A stretch of DNA of 38,512 nt from Dichotomicrobium sp964466965 (GCA_964466965.1 CAYXPZ010000016.1:1-38512), one strand, 5' to 3'; counted from the stretch's first letter, positions 1 to 8,332 are shown. Notes: generated from the letters alone by a model not told the origin. Made by a program: numbers and translations.

Positions 1-425
1 TCGAGCGCTTCCCCGGCATCCGCGACTACATGGAGGCGACCAAGGCGGAGGCGCACGAAAACGGTTATGTCCGCACCATCTTCGGGCGGAAAATCCATTA
101 TCCGGAACTGGAAACCGCGACCCAGGCCGCGCGCGCCAACTTCGAGCGCGCCGCGATCAATGCACCCATTCAAGGCTCGGCCGCCGATATCCTGCGCCGC
201 GCCATGATCCGTATGCCCGATGCGCTCGCCGAGGCGGGCCTGTCCGCGCGCATGCTGCTGCAAGTGCATGACGAACTGATCTTCGAGGCGCGCGAAGCGG
301 AGGTCGAAAAGACCATCGATACAGCCGTCAGGATCATGAGCGCGGCGGCAGAACCGGCGGTGGACTTCTCGGTGCCGCTGAAGGTGGATGCGCAGGCCGC
401 CGACAACTGGGACGATGCGCATTGA
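1..425 (+). CDS. polA: DNA polymerase I, C-terminal end (partial)
   Basis: This is the last 140 or so residues of DNA polymerase I, the enzyme that fills gaps during repair and Okazaki-fragment processing. The reading frame is open to the left edge (first complete codon at base 3), so the N-terminal part lies outside the window. Visible hallmarks of the family A polymerase domain are the fingers segment GYVRTIFGRK, the stretch ERAAINAPIQGSAADI, and the palm motif C QVHDEL with the catalytic Asp-Glu pair. The protein ends shortly after this motif, as is normal for PolA. The fragment cannot show whether the protein has 5'-3' or 3'-5' exonuclease domains. Confidence 0.96.
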   Translation, partial: ERFPGIRDYMEATKAEAHENGYVRTIFGRKIHYPELETATQAARANFERAAINAPIQGSAADILRRAMIRMPDALAEAGLSARMLLQVHDELIFEAREAEVEKTIDTAVRIMSAAAEPAVDFSVPLKVDAQAADNWDDAH

Positions 426-469
426 GCTAGGTCGTTGCCGAACACCCAGCGATTCCGCAATCCGGCGGC

Positions 470-1261
470 ATGGCAGCAGAGTCCGCAGCGGTTATCGAAG
501 ACAATTCTATGGTCAATGATTTCAATAATGATCTGTCGCCAAAGCCAAACCCGATTTGGAAATGGTCAGCTTATATTCTGTTGGTCGGCGCTGCTCTGGT
601 TATTATTCTCAGCCGGCCAACACCTGAGCGGATACAGTTCTGGATCGAAAGTTACGATTACATCTTTTCAAAAAATCTTAACTGGCGGGAGATCCCGTTC
701 GCGATGCATCAGCAAGAGCTCTGGAAGCGTAATGAGATGTGCGCACGCGGGCCGGGAGAGGAAGCCGTGTTCCCGCCCGACGCCGAAATCGAAAACGTCG
801 ATGAGCCCCTTAACCAGCCCCGGCGCTTCGCTGCCTTCACTGGCATGGCGGTGCGTATCCAGGCCTGCTGGAACGGAGATGTTCTGTTGCGCACAGTCTA
901 TAATGACGGGGGCGGCCGCGCCGTCTGGATTGCCGGGGAAGGCTTTCAACTCACGCGGGATGGGTTAGGACGCGCAATTGCCGGGGCAATACGGCGCGCC
1001 CCGCCGGGTTCGCCAGACAAGACCTTTAACGTGATCTGTCAGGAATGGCGCGATGGCAAAGTGGCCGATAGCCGCGTCACACGCGTGCTTGCTGTCAGGA
1101 CAGACGCGCAGGAGGAGGCTGACTTCATACGCGAAGACATCAACATCCTGACCGGTCAGGTGGAACGCGTCGAAACCGTGACACGGGATGAGGGCTGCCG
1201 GCCCGCCAAAAACGAACAGGATGTTACGGGCACTCGCCGGGGCGCAAATAGCGGCGCTTGA
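470..1261 (+). CDS. Hypothetical membrane-anchored protein
   Basis: I do not recognise the family of this 263-residue protein. A single hydrophobic segment (about residues 31-48, SAYILLVGAALVIILS) follows a short polar N-terminus, so it is probably an inner-membrane protein with most of its mass on one side. The rest is soluble and mixed, with one ACW motif near residue 129. The start is uncertain: ATG 470 has no clear ribosome-binding site, and ATG 509 (residue 14) is an equal alternative that keeps the membrane segment. Its last 38 bases overlap the end of the convergent gene at 1224-1559. Base composition is lower in GC near the start than in polA. Confidence 0.7.
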   Translation: MAAESAAVIEDNSMVNDFNNDLSPKPNPIWKWSAYILLVGAALVIILSRPTPERIQFWIESYDYIFSKNLNWREIPFAMHQQELWKRNEMCARGPGEEAVFPPDAEIENVDEPLNQPRRFAAFTGMAVRIQACWNGDVLLRTVYNDGGGRAVWIAGEGFQLTRDGLGRAIAGAIRRAPPGSPDKTFNVICQEWRDGKVADSRVTRVLAVRTDAQEEADFIREDINILTGQVERVETVTRDEGCRPAKNEQDVTGTRRGANSGA

Positions 1262-1559
1262 CGAAGCCGTAGACGCTCCGGCCGCCATCGTAGTACCCGA
1301 TCTGGCACCAGCGGCTCGGCATGGCCCGGCTCAACGGCAGGCAACGGCCCTCCTGGGCAATGATCCCGTGGCCTTCCGGCGGAATGCGTCCGACAATCGC
1401 CGCCCTCGCCGACGGCAGCTCCCGGATGTTCAACACATCCCAGTTCGGGACGTTGACGACTCCAAAGCACCCCGGTCCAGTGGTCGCCAGCACTGGCGGC
1501 GCGGCGGCGGCGAGACCTATGATGATGGTTACGTAGGCAGACAAAGACGTCCAGGACAT
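1224..1559 (-). CDS. Small exported SH3b-like protein
   Basis: A 111-residue protein with an N-terminal signal peptide (hydrophobic segment YVTIIIGLAAAAPPVLA, likely cleavage near residue 25). The rest resembles a bacterial SH3 domain: the pattern VLNIRELPSARAAIVGRIPP is typical of the repeats that bind peptidoglycan or act as periplasmic adaptors, and the tail YGFVKRRYLRP fits the last SH3b strand. Four cysteines in the mature part may form disulfides. A purine-rich GGGGAGAG lies just upstream of the ATG and supports this start. The gene converges on, and slightly overlaps, the preceding hypothetical gene. The precise role is unknown; a cell-wall-related function is inferred from the fold only. 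Confidence 0.75.
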   Translation of the reverse strand: MSWTSLSAYVTIIIGLAAAAPPVLATTGPGCFGVVNVPNWDVLNIRELPSARAAIVGRIPPEGHGIIAQEGRCLPLSRAMPSRWCQIGYYDGGRSVYGFVKRRYLRPGECP

Positions 1560-1628
1560 TGCGCTCTCCCCTGCGCTTTAACCTGAAACAGAAAACGCGA
1601 TCCAGCCTGAATGCGCAATGAATAAGGC

Positions 1629-2693
1629 TCAGGCGTGCGTGAATGGCTCCAGCCCGGAGAGGCGTAGCTCTGGCTTCGCCTTTGGCACCTCGCGCGGCGG
1701 ATAGGGCACCACGGCTTCGGCGATGGCGCGGATGTGCTCTGGCGTCGTGCCGCAGCAGCCGCCGACAATGTTGAGGAAGCCGGCCTGCGCCCATTCCTCA
1801 AGCTTGCCGGCCATCTCCTCCGGGCTTTCGTCGTATTCGCCCATCTCGTTCGGCAGCCCAGCGTTGGGATGAACGCTTACAAGCGTATCCGCAACCGCCG
1901 ACAATTCGGCGACTGCAGGGCGCAGCTGATCCGCGCCAAACGAACAGTTCAGCCCGATGGAGAATGGTTTGAGGTGGCGCATAGAGTACCAGAACGCCTC
2001 GACCGTCTGGCCCGACAGGTTCCGCCCGGACAGATCGGTGATCGTGTCCGAAACCATAAGCGGTAACGAAAAACCCACCTCGTCATAAACCTTCAGGATC
2101 GCAAACCCGGCGGCCTTGGCGTTCAGCGTGTCGAACACCGTCTCGATCATCAGGATGTCCGAGCCCCCTTCGATCAGCCCGCGCGCCTGGTCGGCATAGG
2201 CTTCGACCAACTCGTCAAAGGTGACATTGCGATGACCAGGGTTGTTTACGTCCGGCGAGATCGACGCGGTGCGGTTGGTCGGCCCGAGCGAGCCGGCGAC
2301 GAAGCGTGGGCGATCCGGGGTGCGTGCGGTCCAGTCGTCGGCGGCCTCGCGCGCGACCTGCGCCGCGGCGACATTCATCTCGCGGGCATAATCCTGCAGG
2401 TCGTAATCCTCCTGCGAGATCGCGTTGGCGTTGAAGGTGTTGGTCGTGGCGATGTCCGCGCCGGCCTCGAAATAATCCGCGTGGATCCGCCGGATCAGGT
2501 CGGGCCGGGTCATCGCCAGCACGTCGCTGTCGCCCTTCAGGTCGCGGTGATGACCCTTGAACCGCGCGCCGCGGAAATCGTCTTCCTGTGGCGCGTGGTG
2601 CTGGATCATCGTGCCCATCGCGCCGTCGAGAATGACGATGCGCTCTGCGGTGGCGCACTTCAATGCGTCGATGCGCGCCTCGCGACTGGTCAT
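1629..2693 (-). CDS. metH: Methionine synthase, homocysteine-binding module (split MetH)
   Basis: This is the N-terminal homocysteine S-methyltransferase module of cobalamin-dependent methionine synthase as a separate 354-residue protein. It binds zinc-activated homocysteine for methyl transfer from methylcobalamin. Seen in the sequence: the barrel start ILDGAMGTMIQ, and the three zinc-binding cysteines Cys250 (GLNCSFGA) and Cys313-Cys314 (GGCCGT). The protein stops right after RLSGLEP, where full-length MetH continues into the folate domain. Split MetH is known in several alphaproteobacteria, with the folate and B12 modules in a second gene. That second gene is not in this window: the next gene downstream is the unrelated SH3-like one. 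The ATG overlaps the metF stop by 4 bp (ATGA), so the two are probably translationally coupled. Confidence 0.93.
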   Translation of the reverse strand: MTSREARIDALKCATAERIVILDGAMGTMIQHHAPQEDDFRGARFKGHHRDLKGDSDVLAMTRPDLIRRIHADYFEAGADIATTNTFNANAISQEDYDLQDYAREMNVAAAQVAREAADDWTARTPDRPRFVAGSLGPTNRTASISPDVNNPGHRNVTFDELVEAYADQARGLIEGGSDILMIETVFDTLNAKAAGFAILKVYDEVGFSLPLMVSDTITDLSGRNLSGQTVEAFWYSMRHLKPFSIGLNCSFGADQLRPAVAELSAVADTLVSVHPNAGLPNEMGEYDESPEEMAGKLEEWAQAGFLNIVGGCCGTTPEHIRAIAEAVVPYPPREVPKAKPELRLSGLEPFTHA

Positions 2694-3634
2694 GCTGCGG
2701 TCTCCGATGCTTGCGTTGTGCGCGCTTGTGTGACGGCGTTGTGCGGTTTCAGGCCGATGGAGTGGCAGATCGCCTCGGTTAGCCCAGCGCGGTTCAGCGT
2801 ATAAATATGAAACTCGGTGACGCCGGCATTAAGCAGTTCGGTGATCTGCTCGACTGCAACGCCAGCCGCAACGAGGCGGGCCGTTTCTGGATCGTCTTCG
2901 AGCCCTTCGAATCGGGTCGCCAGCCAGCCCGGGATGCGCGCGCCACAGCTGTTTGCGAAGCGTGCAACTTGCTGGAAGTTGTGAATGGGCATGATCCCGG
3001 CGGTGATCGGAATGGTTATGCCCCGTCCACGCACCCGTTCGAGATAACGGAAGAAATCCGCGTTATCGAAAAAGAACTGGGTTATGGCACGGTCGGCGCC
3101 CGCCTCGGCCTTCGAAGCGAGCATGTCGAGGTCGGCCTCAACCGATGGCGACTCGGGGTGTTTTTCCGGATACGCAGCGACCGAGACCTCAAACGGTCCG
3201 ATCGACTTGATCCCGCGCACAAGATCCACCGAGCTTTCGTAGCCGCCGGGATAGGGTTCGTACACTTCGCCGATGCCTCCCGGCGGGTCGCCACGCAACG
3301 CGACGATGTGGCGAACGCCCAGCTCTTTCCAGGACCGGATCACCTCGTTCACTTGCTCACATGTGGCGCAAACACAGGTGAGATGCGCAGCTGGGGATAG
3401 GTCCGTTTCATGCAGGATTCGTGCGAGCGTGGCAGTACTGTTCTCACGTGTCGAGCCGCCCGCGCCATAGGTCACTGAAACCCAGCGCGGTTCGAACGGC
3501 TCGAGCCGCCGCATGGTTTGCCAGAGCGTGCGCTCCATTTGTGGATTCTTGGGCGGAAAAAACTCGAAGGAAACCTCAACGTCGGGACGGCTTTCGGTGA
3601 TTTGGGGTTTGTTCTCAATATTATTCAAAGGCAT
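2690..3634 (-). CDS. metF: 5,10-methylenetetrahydrofolate reductase
   Basis: MetF reduces 5,10-methylene-THF to 5-methyl-THF with FAD, supplying the methyl group for methionine synthesis. Family features are the N-terminal VSFEFFPPK with the catalytic Glu (residue 24), VTYGAGGSTR, the folate-binding segment ALRGDPP, and ITQFFFDNADFFRYL. The 314-residue length from ATG 3634 is normal. The frame extends to another ATG at 3691, but that extension is not family-like and has no ribosome-binding site; a GGGGAGA lies directly before ATG 3634, although unusually close. It forms a tight operon with the downstream MetH module, both serving the methyl branch of methionine biosynthesis. Confidence 0.95.
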   Translation of the reverse strand: MPLNNIENKPQITESRPDVEVSFEFFPPKNPQMERTLWQTMRRLEPFEPRWVSVTYGAGGSTRENSTATLARILHETDLSPAAHLTCVCATCEQVNEVIRSWKELGVRHIVALRGDPPGGIGEVYEPYPGGYESSVDLVRGIKSIGPFEVSVAAYPEKHPESPSVEADLDMLASKAEAGADRAITQFFFDNADFFRYLERVRGRGITIPITAGIMPIHNFQQVARFANSCGARIPGWLATRFEGLEDDPETARLVAAGVAVEQITELLNAGVTEFHIYTLNRAGLTEAICHSIGLKPHNAVTQARTTQASETAA

Positions 3635-3962
3635 TCTCCCCAGCGGGTCTGAAGCGAAAGCGGCAATGCGCCATGCAAACAAGATCGGCATTGTTTGCGA
3701 TGAGATACGATGACGCTGCGGACCAGCCTAATACCGTATTGGCTCAACAGCGATCGGGGAGCCTTTGCAGTGGCGCTGCGCCAGCCTTCGGGAACGGATA
3801 CCGCAATCGTGTCATTCATGGTATTAAAACGCGCCCTTCGCTGCGGCCAACTTTGCATGCGTTAGCTATTGCGTGGCGAAGAGAAACATATCTGGTTGCG
3901 ATTGGCGAGAGGCGGAGCCGCGCACCCCGTGGCCGCGCCCCCGCAGAAGAGCCGAGGGAACC
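3635..3962. other. Divergent intergenic region metF / prolyl-tRNA editing gene
   Basis: This 328-base stretch must hold the promoters for metF (minus strand) and for the ybaK-like gene (plus strand). I looked for SAM- or SAH-type riboswitch structure in front of metF and could not recognise one. Short ORFs across it have no recognisable protein character and no good ribosome-binding sites. Confidence 0.5.
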
Positions 3963-4493
3963 ATGAGCGCAACACCCGAAGACCTGTTCGCCCGGCTGAA
4001 GGCGTTGGGCATTGATAGCACAACACACGAGCATCCGCCGCTTCATACGGTTGAGGAATCGCAAGCCTTACGCGGAGAAATCGCTGGCGCGCATACTAAA
4101 AACCTGTTTCTCAAGGACAAAAAAGGGGCGCTTTGGCTTGTGACGGCTTTGGAAGACACGCCGGTGGATTTGAAAACACTTCATCGCCAGCTTGGCTCGG
4201 CACGGCTCAGCTTCGGCAAGGCGGAGTTGATGCGGGAGATGCTCGGGGTAGAACCTGGCTCCGTCACGCCATTTGCGATCATCAATGAGACGGCGCGTAA
4301 CGTTAAACTCGTGCTTGACGAGGCGCTTCTTGCGCATGAGACGCTGAACTTCCATCCGCTGGTGAATACGGCGACAACGAGCATCGCCCGGGACGATTTC
4401 TTCCGGTTCTTAGCCGCCTGCGGCTACGAACCACAGCGAATTTCGCTGGGTGATGCGGCGTCTGGCGGGCTTGAAACCGGGGCATCCTGCTGA
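3963..4493 (+). CDS. Prolyl-tRNA editing protein, YbaK/ProX family
   Basis: A 176-residue stand-alone tRNA-editing domain. Members hydrolyse mischarged aminoacyl-tRNA(Pro), typically Ala-tRNA(Pro), and protect translational fidelity in species whose ProRS lacks the editing insertion. Family features are HTKNLFLKDKKG with the conserved lysine of the active pocket, the LSFGKAELMREMLGVEPGSVTPF block, and the C-terminal FHPLVNTATTSI. The start ATG at 3963 has GAGGG seven bases upstream; the frame is open 30 codons further back, but without family similarity. Substrate specificity (Ala or Cys on tRNA-Pro) cannot be decided from the sequence. The closest match is the ProX type. Confidence 0.9.
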   Translation: MSATPEDLFARLKALGIDSTTHEHPPLHTVEESQALRGEIAGAHTKNLFLKDKKGALWLVTALEDTPVDLKTLHRQLGSARLSFGKAELMREMLGVEPGSVTPFAIINETARNVKLVLDEALLAHETLNFHPLVNTATTSIARDDFFRFLAACGYEPQRISLGDAASGGLETGASC

Positions 4494-4576
4494 AATATTC
4501 CGAGTAGGAGTGTGATCGCCACGCATCTCGTCAAACAGACGCGCACACTGACACGAGCACACAGGGACGACCGTCA

Positions 4577-5491
4577 ATGTCATTCATCATTCCGGGCGCG
4601 GACAACCAGAACAATTCTGGCGACGACCATATCAAGGAAACGACCACCCAAACCTTTGTTGCCGATGTGATCGAGGCATCCTCGAACGTGCCGGTGCTGG
4701 TTGATTTCTGGGCGCCATGGTGCGGACCCTGCAAGCAGTTGACGCCGGCGTTGGAAAAAGTCGTCAAGGCGGCCGGCGGCAAAGTGAAACTGGTGAAGAT
4801 GAACATCGACCAGTATCCGGAAATCGCCGGCCAGCTGGGAATCCAGTCAATTCCTGCGGTGTTTGCTTTCAAAAACGGGCGGCCGGTTGACGGGTTCATG
4901 GGGGCCATCGGCGAGAGCGAACTCCGGCAGTTTATTGAGCGGTTGGCCGGCGGGGAGGCTGGCGGCGGTATTGACGAGAAGCTGCAGGCTGCCGAAGCTG
5001 CGCTTGAGGATGGCGGCATCAACGACGCGGCGACGATGTTTGCCGAGATCCTGCAGGAGGACACGCAGAATGTCACCGCGATCGCCGGTCTGGCTAAGTG
5101 TTATATCAAAGGCGGCGATCTGCCCCGCGCAGAGCAAATGCTTGGCCTGGTGCCGCCCGCCAAGCAGAACGATCCGGCTGTGACGAATGCCAAGGCGTTG
5201 CTCGATCTGGCGCGCAAGAGCGAAGAGGCCGCAGATACCGCCGAGCTAGAGCAAAAAGTTGCAAATGAGCCGGCGGATCTGCAAGCGCGGTTCGATCTTG
5301 CGCTGGCGCTCCAGGCGAATGGCAAGCGCGAAGCGGCGATGGATCAGCTCATGGAAATCGTGAAGCGCGACCGTGACTGGAATGATGGCGCCGCACGCCG
5401 GCAATTGGTCGAGTTTTTCGAGGCCTGGGGCGCAAACGACCCGGTAACGGTGAAGGGCCGCCAACGCCTCTCGACAATCCTTTTTTCATGA
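4577..5491 (+). CDS. cnoX: Thioredoxin/TPR chaperedoxin (CnoX/YbbN type)
   Basis: A 304-residue protein with an N-terminal thioredoxin domain (about residues 22-130) and a C-terminal all-alpha, TPR-like region (about 140-304). This is the architecture of CnoX/YbbN, a holdase that protects clients from oxidation and passes them to GroEL or DnaK. The active site is a complete WCGPC (Cys49, Cys52), so it should be redox-active, unlike E. coli YbbN, which lacks the canonical motif. The cis-Pro segment IQSIPAVFAFKNG is present. AGGGA about eight bases upstream supports the start. The next genes (LON-domain and Trm112-like) run in the same direction with short gaps, suggesting one transcript. Confidence 0.92.
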   Translation: MSFIIPGADNQNNSGDDHIKETTTQTFVADVIEASSNVPVLVDFWAPWCGPCKQLTPALEKVVKAAGGKVKLVKMNIDQYPEIAGQLGIQSIPAVFAFKNGRPVDGFMGAIGESELRQFIERLAGGEAGGGIDEKLQAAEAALEDGGINDAATMFAEILQEDTQNVTAIAGLAKCYIKGGDLPRAEQMLGLVPPAKQNDPAVTNAKALLDLARKSEEAADTAELEQKVANEPADLQARFDLALALQANGKREAAMDQLMEIVKRDRDWNDGAARRQLVEFFEAWGANDPVTVKGRQRLSTILFS

Positions 5492-5543
5492 TGCTGGTCC
5501 GGCCCGCGTTCGCGGCTGAAACCATGGGCGGGGAGTCAGAACG

Positions 5544-6224
5544 ATAAGCGTAACCGATCAATATCGCAGGCCTGCGGACCTACCGCAGCAGGTGCCTGTA
5601 TTTCCGCTGCAGGGCTGCATTATGCTGCCGCGTTCTACGCTGCCGCTCAATGTGTTCGAGCCGCGCTACCTGCAAATGATCAGCGATCTGCTCGCCGGGC
5701 CGCGGATTCTGGGGATCGTACAGCCGGAGCGCAGCGAAACCGGTCAGTCTCCAGTGGGCAAAAGCGCGCCGTTACGGCGGATCGGCTGTGCCGGCCGGCT
5801 TTCGGCGTACACCGAGACCGATGATGGCACCATCATCATTTCCCTGACCGGCATCGCCCGCTTCCAGGTCGTCGGGGAGTTGGAGACCGACAAGCCGTAC
5901 CGGATTTGCGAGGTGAATTATGCGCCTTTCGCAAGCGATTTCGCGCGCGACTACGGACAGGAGCAGGTCAATCTGACCCGGTTTATGCGGGTGTTGCGAT
6001 CGTATCTGGATGCGCAGAATCTGCGGGCTGACTGGGAAGCGCTCAGCCGTTCGCCGGTAGAATTGCTGATTAACACGCTCGCGATGATTAGCCCGTATGG
6101 GCCAGAGGAGAAGCAGGCGTTGTTGGAAGCGCCGGACCTGCGCACCCGCTCGGAAGTGTTGATGGCGTTGGCGGAAATGGACATCGCCACACCAGAAGGC
6201 AGTTCCGGCACAACGCTGCAATAA
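5544..6224 (+). CDS. LON N-terminal-domain (PUA-like) protein with non-AUG start
   Basis: A stand-alone LON substrate-binding domain protein. It lacks the AAA+ and protease parts of Lon, and its cellular role is unclear. Family features are VPVFPLQGCIMLPRSTLPLNVFEPRYL near the start and the helical tail SPVELLINTLAMISPYGPEEKQALLEAPDLRTRSEVL. The frame is free of stops from 5520, but no in-frame ATG, GTG or TTG occurs before GTG 5592, and starting there would remove the typical N-terminal block YRRPADLP. A strong GGGGAG at 5530-5535 lies 8 bases before ATA 5544 (reads I-S-V-T-D-Q-Y-R-R-P) and 5 bases before ACG 5541. I therefore place the start at 5544 as a non-canonical ATA, with ACG 5541 as alternative. 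A sequence error cannot be excluded. Confidence 0.8.
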   Translation: MSVTDQYRRPADLPQQVPVFPLQGCIMLPRSTLPLNVFEPRYLQMISDLLAGPRILGIVQPERSETGQSPVGKSAPLRRIGCAGRLSAYTETDDGTIIISLTGIARFQVVGELETDKPYRICEVNYAPFASDFARDYGQEQVNLTRFMRVLRSYLDAQNLRADWEALSRSPVELLINTLAMISPYGPEEKQALLEAPDLRTRSEVLMALAEMDIATPEGSSGTTLQ

Positions 6225-6245
6225 TCCAGGGACGGAACCCGAGCA

Positions 6246-6464
6246 ATGAACGAAGCCAAGCAGGACCAGGACCAGCGCCCCGAGCCGCTCGCTGAGGTCG
6301 ACCCGAAACTCCTTGAGATCCTAGTCTGCCCGTTGACCAAGCAGCGCCTGGACTATGACCGTGAGGCGCAGGAACTTATCAGCCGATCGGCAAAGCTCGC
6401 CTTCCCGATCCGCGAAGGTATCCCGGTTCTGTTGGTCGAGGAAGCACGGCAACTCGAAGACTGA
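6246..6464 (+). CDS. Trm112-like protein (YcaR/UPF0434 family)
   Basis: A 72-residue protein with the compact Trm112/YcaR fold. The signature is LLEILVCPLTKQRLDYD followed by ISRSAKLAFPIREGIPVLLVEEAR, nearly the whole domain. Eukaryotic and archaeal Trm112 activates several methyltransferases; the bacterial role is poorly defined. The N-terminal 18 residues are polar and rich in Gln and Asp. It follows the LON-domain gene after 21 bases and is probably co-transcribed with it, an arrangement often seen in alphaproteobacteria. Confidence 0.92.
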   Translation: MNEAKQDQDQRPEPLAEVDPKLLEILVCPLTKQRLDYDREAQELISRSAKLAFPIREGIPVLLVEEARQLED

Positions 6465-6713
6465 GCCCGTCTGTCTCTGTCTCACCCCGCTACAAGTTCC
6501 CGGGCGGCATGCGCTTCGCCGCGCATCCGTTGACTTTTTCATAGGCCTTCGGGAACCCAAAACAGCCCAATTCGATTTTATTCGTGTTAACCTGTGGCCT
6601 GAGGAAGGCCCAATCGGTGCGAGCGGGCCGGTATGGTTGATGCGAGCACCTGCGGCGGCTGCATGTCGCTTAGCGGGACCGGGTAAGGTTAAAATTGGAA
6701 GGAACCGGGAATT

Positions 6714-7076
6714 ATGAGGCAAATATTTGTTATTCTGGCTGCGGTTTTGGCGTTCGCTGCCGGCATTTCGGCCGGAAAAGACGCCGAGGCCGCATCCGCC
6801 CTCGCCACACCAGCGCAAATGCTCGCCCTTGACCAGCATGTTTCAGCTTCGCAGCAGCGCAATCTGTCAAAAGCCGATGTTCGGTTTCACCTGTATCTTG
6901 GGCCGCGCCATCGTTATTACCGCCGTTACCACTATTATCGCTATCGGCCTTATCGGCGGCGGTATTACTACAGGCGGCACAGAAGCTGCAGCTACTGGCG
7001 TCGGCAATGCATCCGAAATTGGGGCTACGGCAATCGCAACTATTACGGCTGCATGCGCTATCACGGCTGCCGCTGA
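6714..7076 (+). CDS. Secreted Arg/Tyr-rich cationic protein with four cysteines
   Basis: A 120-residue exported protein of unknown function. Residues 1 to about 22-27 form a signal peptide (hydrophobic IFVILAAVLAFAAGISA). After a neutral linker, residues 65-90 are almost only Arg, Tyr and His. The C-terminal 30 residues carry Cys92, Cys99, Cys113 and Cys119 with a WGYGNRNYYGC segment; that cysteine/aromatic tail recalls small secreted proteins common in alphaproteobacteria. GGAAGGA upstream of the ATG is a good ribosome-binding site. The strong positive charge suggests binding to nucleic acid, LPS or another polyanion in the envelope, but this is only inference. Confidence 0.8.
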   Translation: MRQIFVILAAVLAFAAGISAGKDAEAASALATPAQMLALDQHVSASQQRNLSKADVRFHLYLGPRHRYYRRYHYYRYRPYRRRYYYRRHRSCSYWRRQCIRNWGYGNRNYYGCMRYHGCR

Positions 7077-7102
7077 TCGCGCGAGGCGGGTTCCGGCCCG
7101 CC

Positions 7103-8332
7103 TCAAACCCGCTCGCCGCGCATGAGACGCGGCAGGGCGCCCGTTGTCCCGGCCGCTTCAGCGACGAACAGGCGTTTCAGCGGGCTGAGGCGGTCGACCA
7201 CACCAAGCCCTAGACTGCGAACCATGCGCAGCGTGGAGCTATCATTGGCAAATAGCCGATTCATCATGTCCATGCCCGCCGCCGACATGCCAGCATCAAA
7301 GCGCCGCCAGCGCTCATAGCGCCGCAAGACGGCAAGCGTGCCGATATCCTGGCCACGACGCTGCGCCTCGACCAGTACCTCGGTCAGGGCCGCAACATCC
7401 CGCAGCCCGTGGTTCAGGCCCTGTCCCGCCAGCCAGTGCAGCCCATGCGCCGCATCCCCGATGAGAGCGACGGCGGGCCGAGCGAAATCGCGCGCCATGC
7501 TCAGGCTAAGCGGGAACGTCTGCAATGCGGACACTACCCGCACCGCGCCCAACTGCGCGCCGAAGCGCCGGGCGATCTCCGCATTTAACCGGTCCTCATC
7601 GAGCGCGAGCATCGCTTGCGCATCCTCTGGGTTTTCTGTCCAGACCAACGAACAGCGCCGTCCTGTCATCGGTAGCATCGCGAAGGGGCCGGCAGGCAGA
7701 AAGTGCTGCACGGCTCTTCCGTCATGGGGATATTCATGCTCGACCGTGGCGACGATGCCGGTTTGCGGATAGTCCCATTTGATCGCCTTGATGCCCGCCA
7801 TCCGACGCAATCGTGAGCCCCGGCCATCCGCAGCGACAAGCAGCCTTGCTTCAAGGGTTTCCCCGCTGCCGAGTTGAATGGCGACGCCCCCAGGACCTGT
7901 CTCCAGACCCTCGATCCGCTCTGGCGCACGCACTGTCACATCGCTGTCAGCAAGGGCCGCGGCGAGCGCGCGCGTGAGCACCGCATTCTCGACGACATGC
8001 GCGGCCGGCTGATCGTCCTGCATGGTGTCGAACTGCAGCGCCGGCAAACGCACGGGTGCGTCCAGCGGCGTATCGGTGATCTCGATCCGGTTGACCGGCT
8101 GCGCATCGTCGGCGATCTCCGCCCACACGCCCAACGCGTCCAGCATCCGGCGCGAAGCGGCAGAAATTGTCATGGCGCGGCCGTCGTTGTTCGGCGCGCG
8201 CAACCTTTCCGGTGGCGCGGGATCGATCACAGCAACGCGAAACAGCCCCGGCGCAGCGACGCTGAGCGCGCGGGCCTGCGTCAGGCCCACGAAACCGCCG
8301 CCACCGATCACGATATCGTAGTCATGGACCAT
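7103..8332 (-). CDS. UbiH/UbiF/COQ6-family FAD-dependent ubiquinone hydroxylase
   Basis: A 409-residue flavoprotein monooxygenase of the family that hydroxylates the aromatic ring during ubiquinone biosynthesis. Seen: N-terminal dinucleotide fold DIVIGGGGFVGL, the DGRAMTIS motif, the mid-protein ADGRGSRLR segment (DG motif), and the second FAD motif VALIGDAAHGLHWLAGQGLNHGLRD near residue 300, all typical of UbiH/UbiF/COQ6. Which ring position it hydroxylates cannot be told from sequence; alphaproteobacterial members can be broad in specificity. The start at 8332 follows AAAAGG; the frame is open further upstream but has no family similarity there. It is divergent from tesB across a 99-base gap. 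Confidence 0.92.
   Translation of the reverse strand: MVHDYDIVIGGGGFVGLTQARALSVAAPGLFRVAVIDPAPPERLRAPNNDGRAMTISAASRRMLDALGVWAEIADDAQPVNRIEITDTPLDAPVRLPALQFDTMQDDQPAAHVVENAVLTRALAAALADSDVTVRAPERIEGLETGPGGVAIQLGSGETLEARLLVAADGRGSRLRRMAGIKAIKWDYPQTGIVATVEHEYPHDGRAVQHFLPAGPFAMLPMTGRRCSLVWTENPEDAQAMLALDEDRLNAEIARRFGAQLGAVRVVSALQTFPLSLSMARDFARPAVALIGDAAHGLHWLAGQGLNHGLRDVAALTEVLVEAQRRGQDIGTLAVLRRYERWRRFDAGMSAAGMDMMNRLFANDSSTLRMVRSLGLGVVDRLSPLKRLFVAEAAGTTGALPRLMRGERV

Noticed and set aside
3635..3962. SAM- or SAH-responsive riboswitch upstream of metF
   Set aside because: I could not find the conserved core or pairing pattern of any class known to me in the minus-strand leader.
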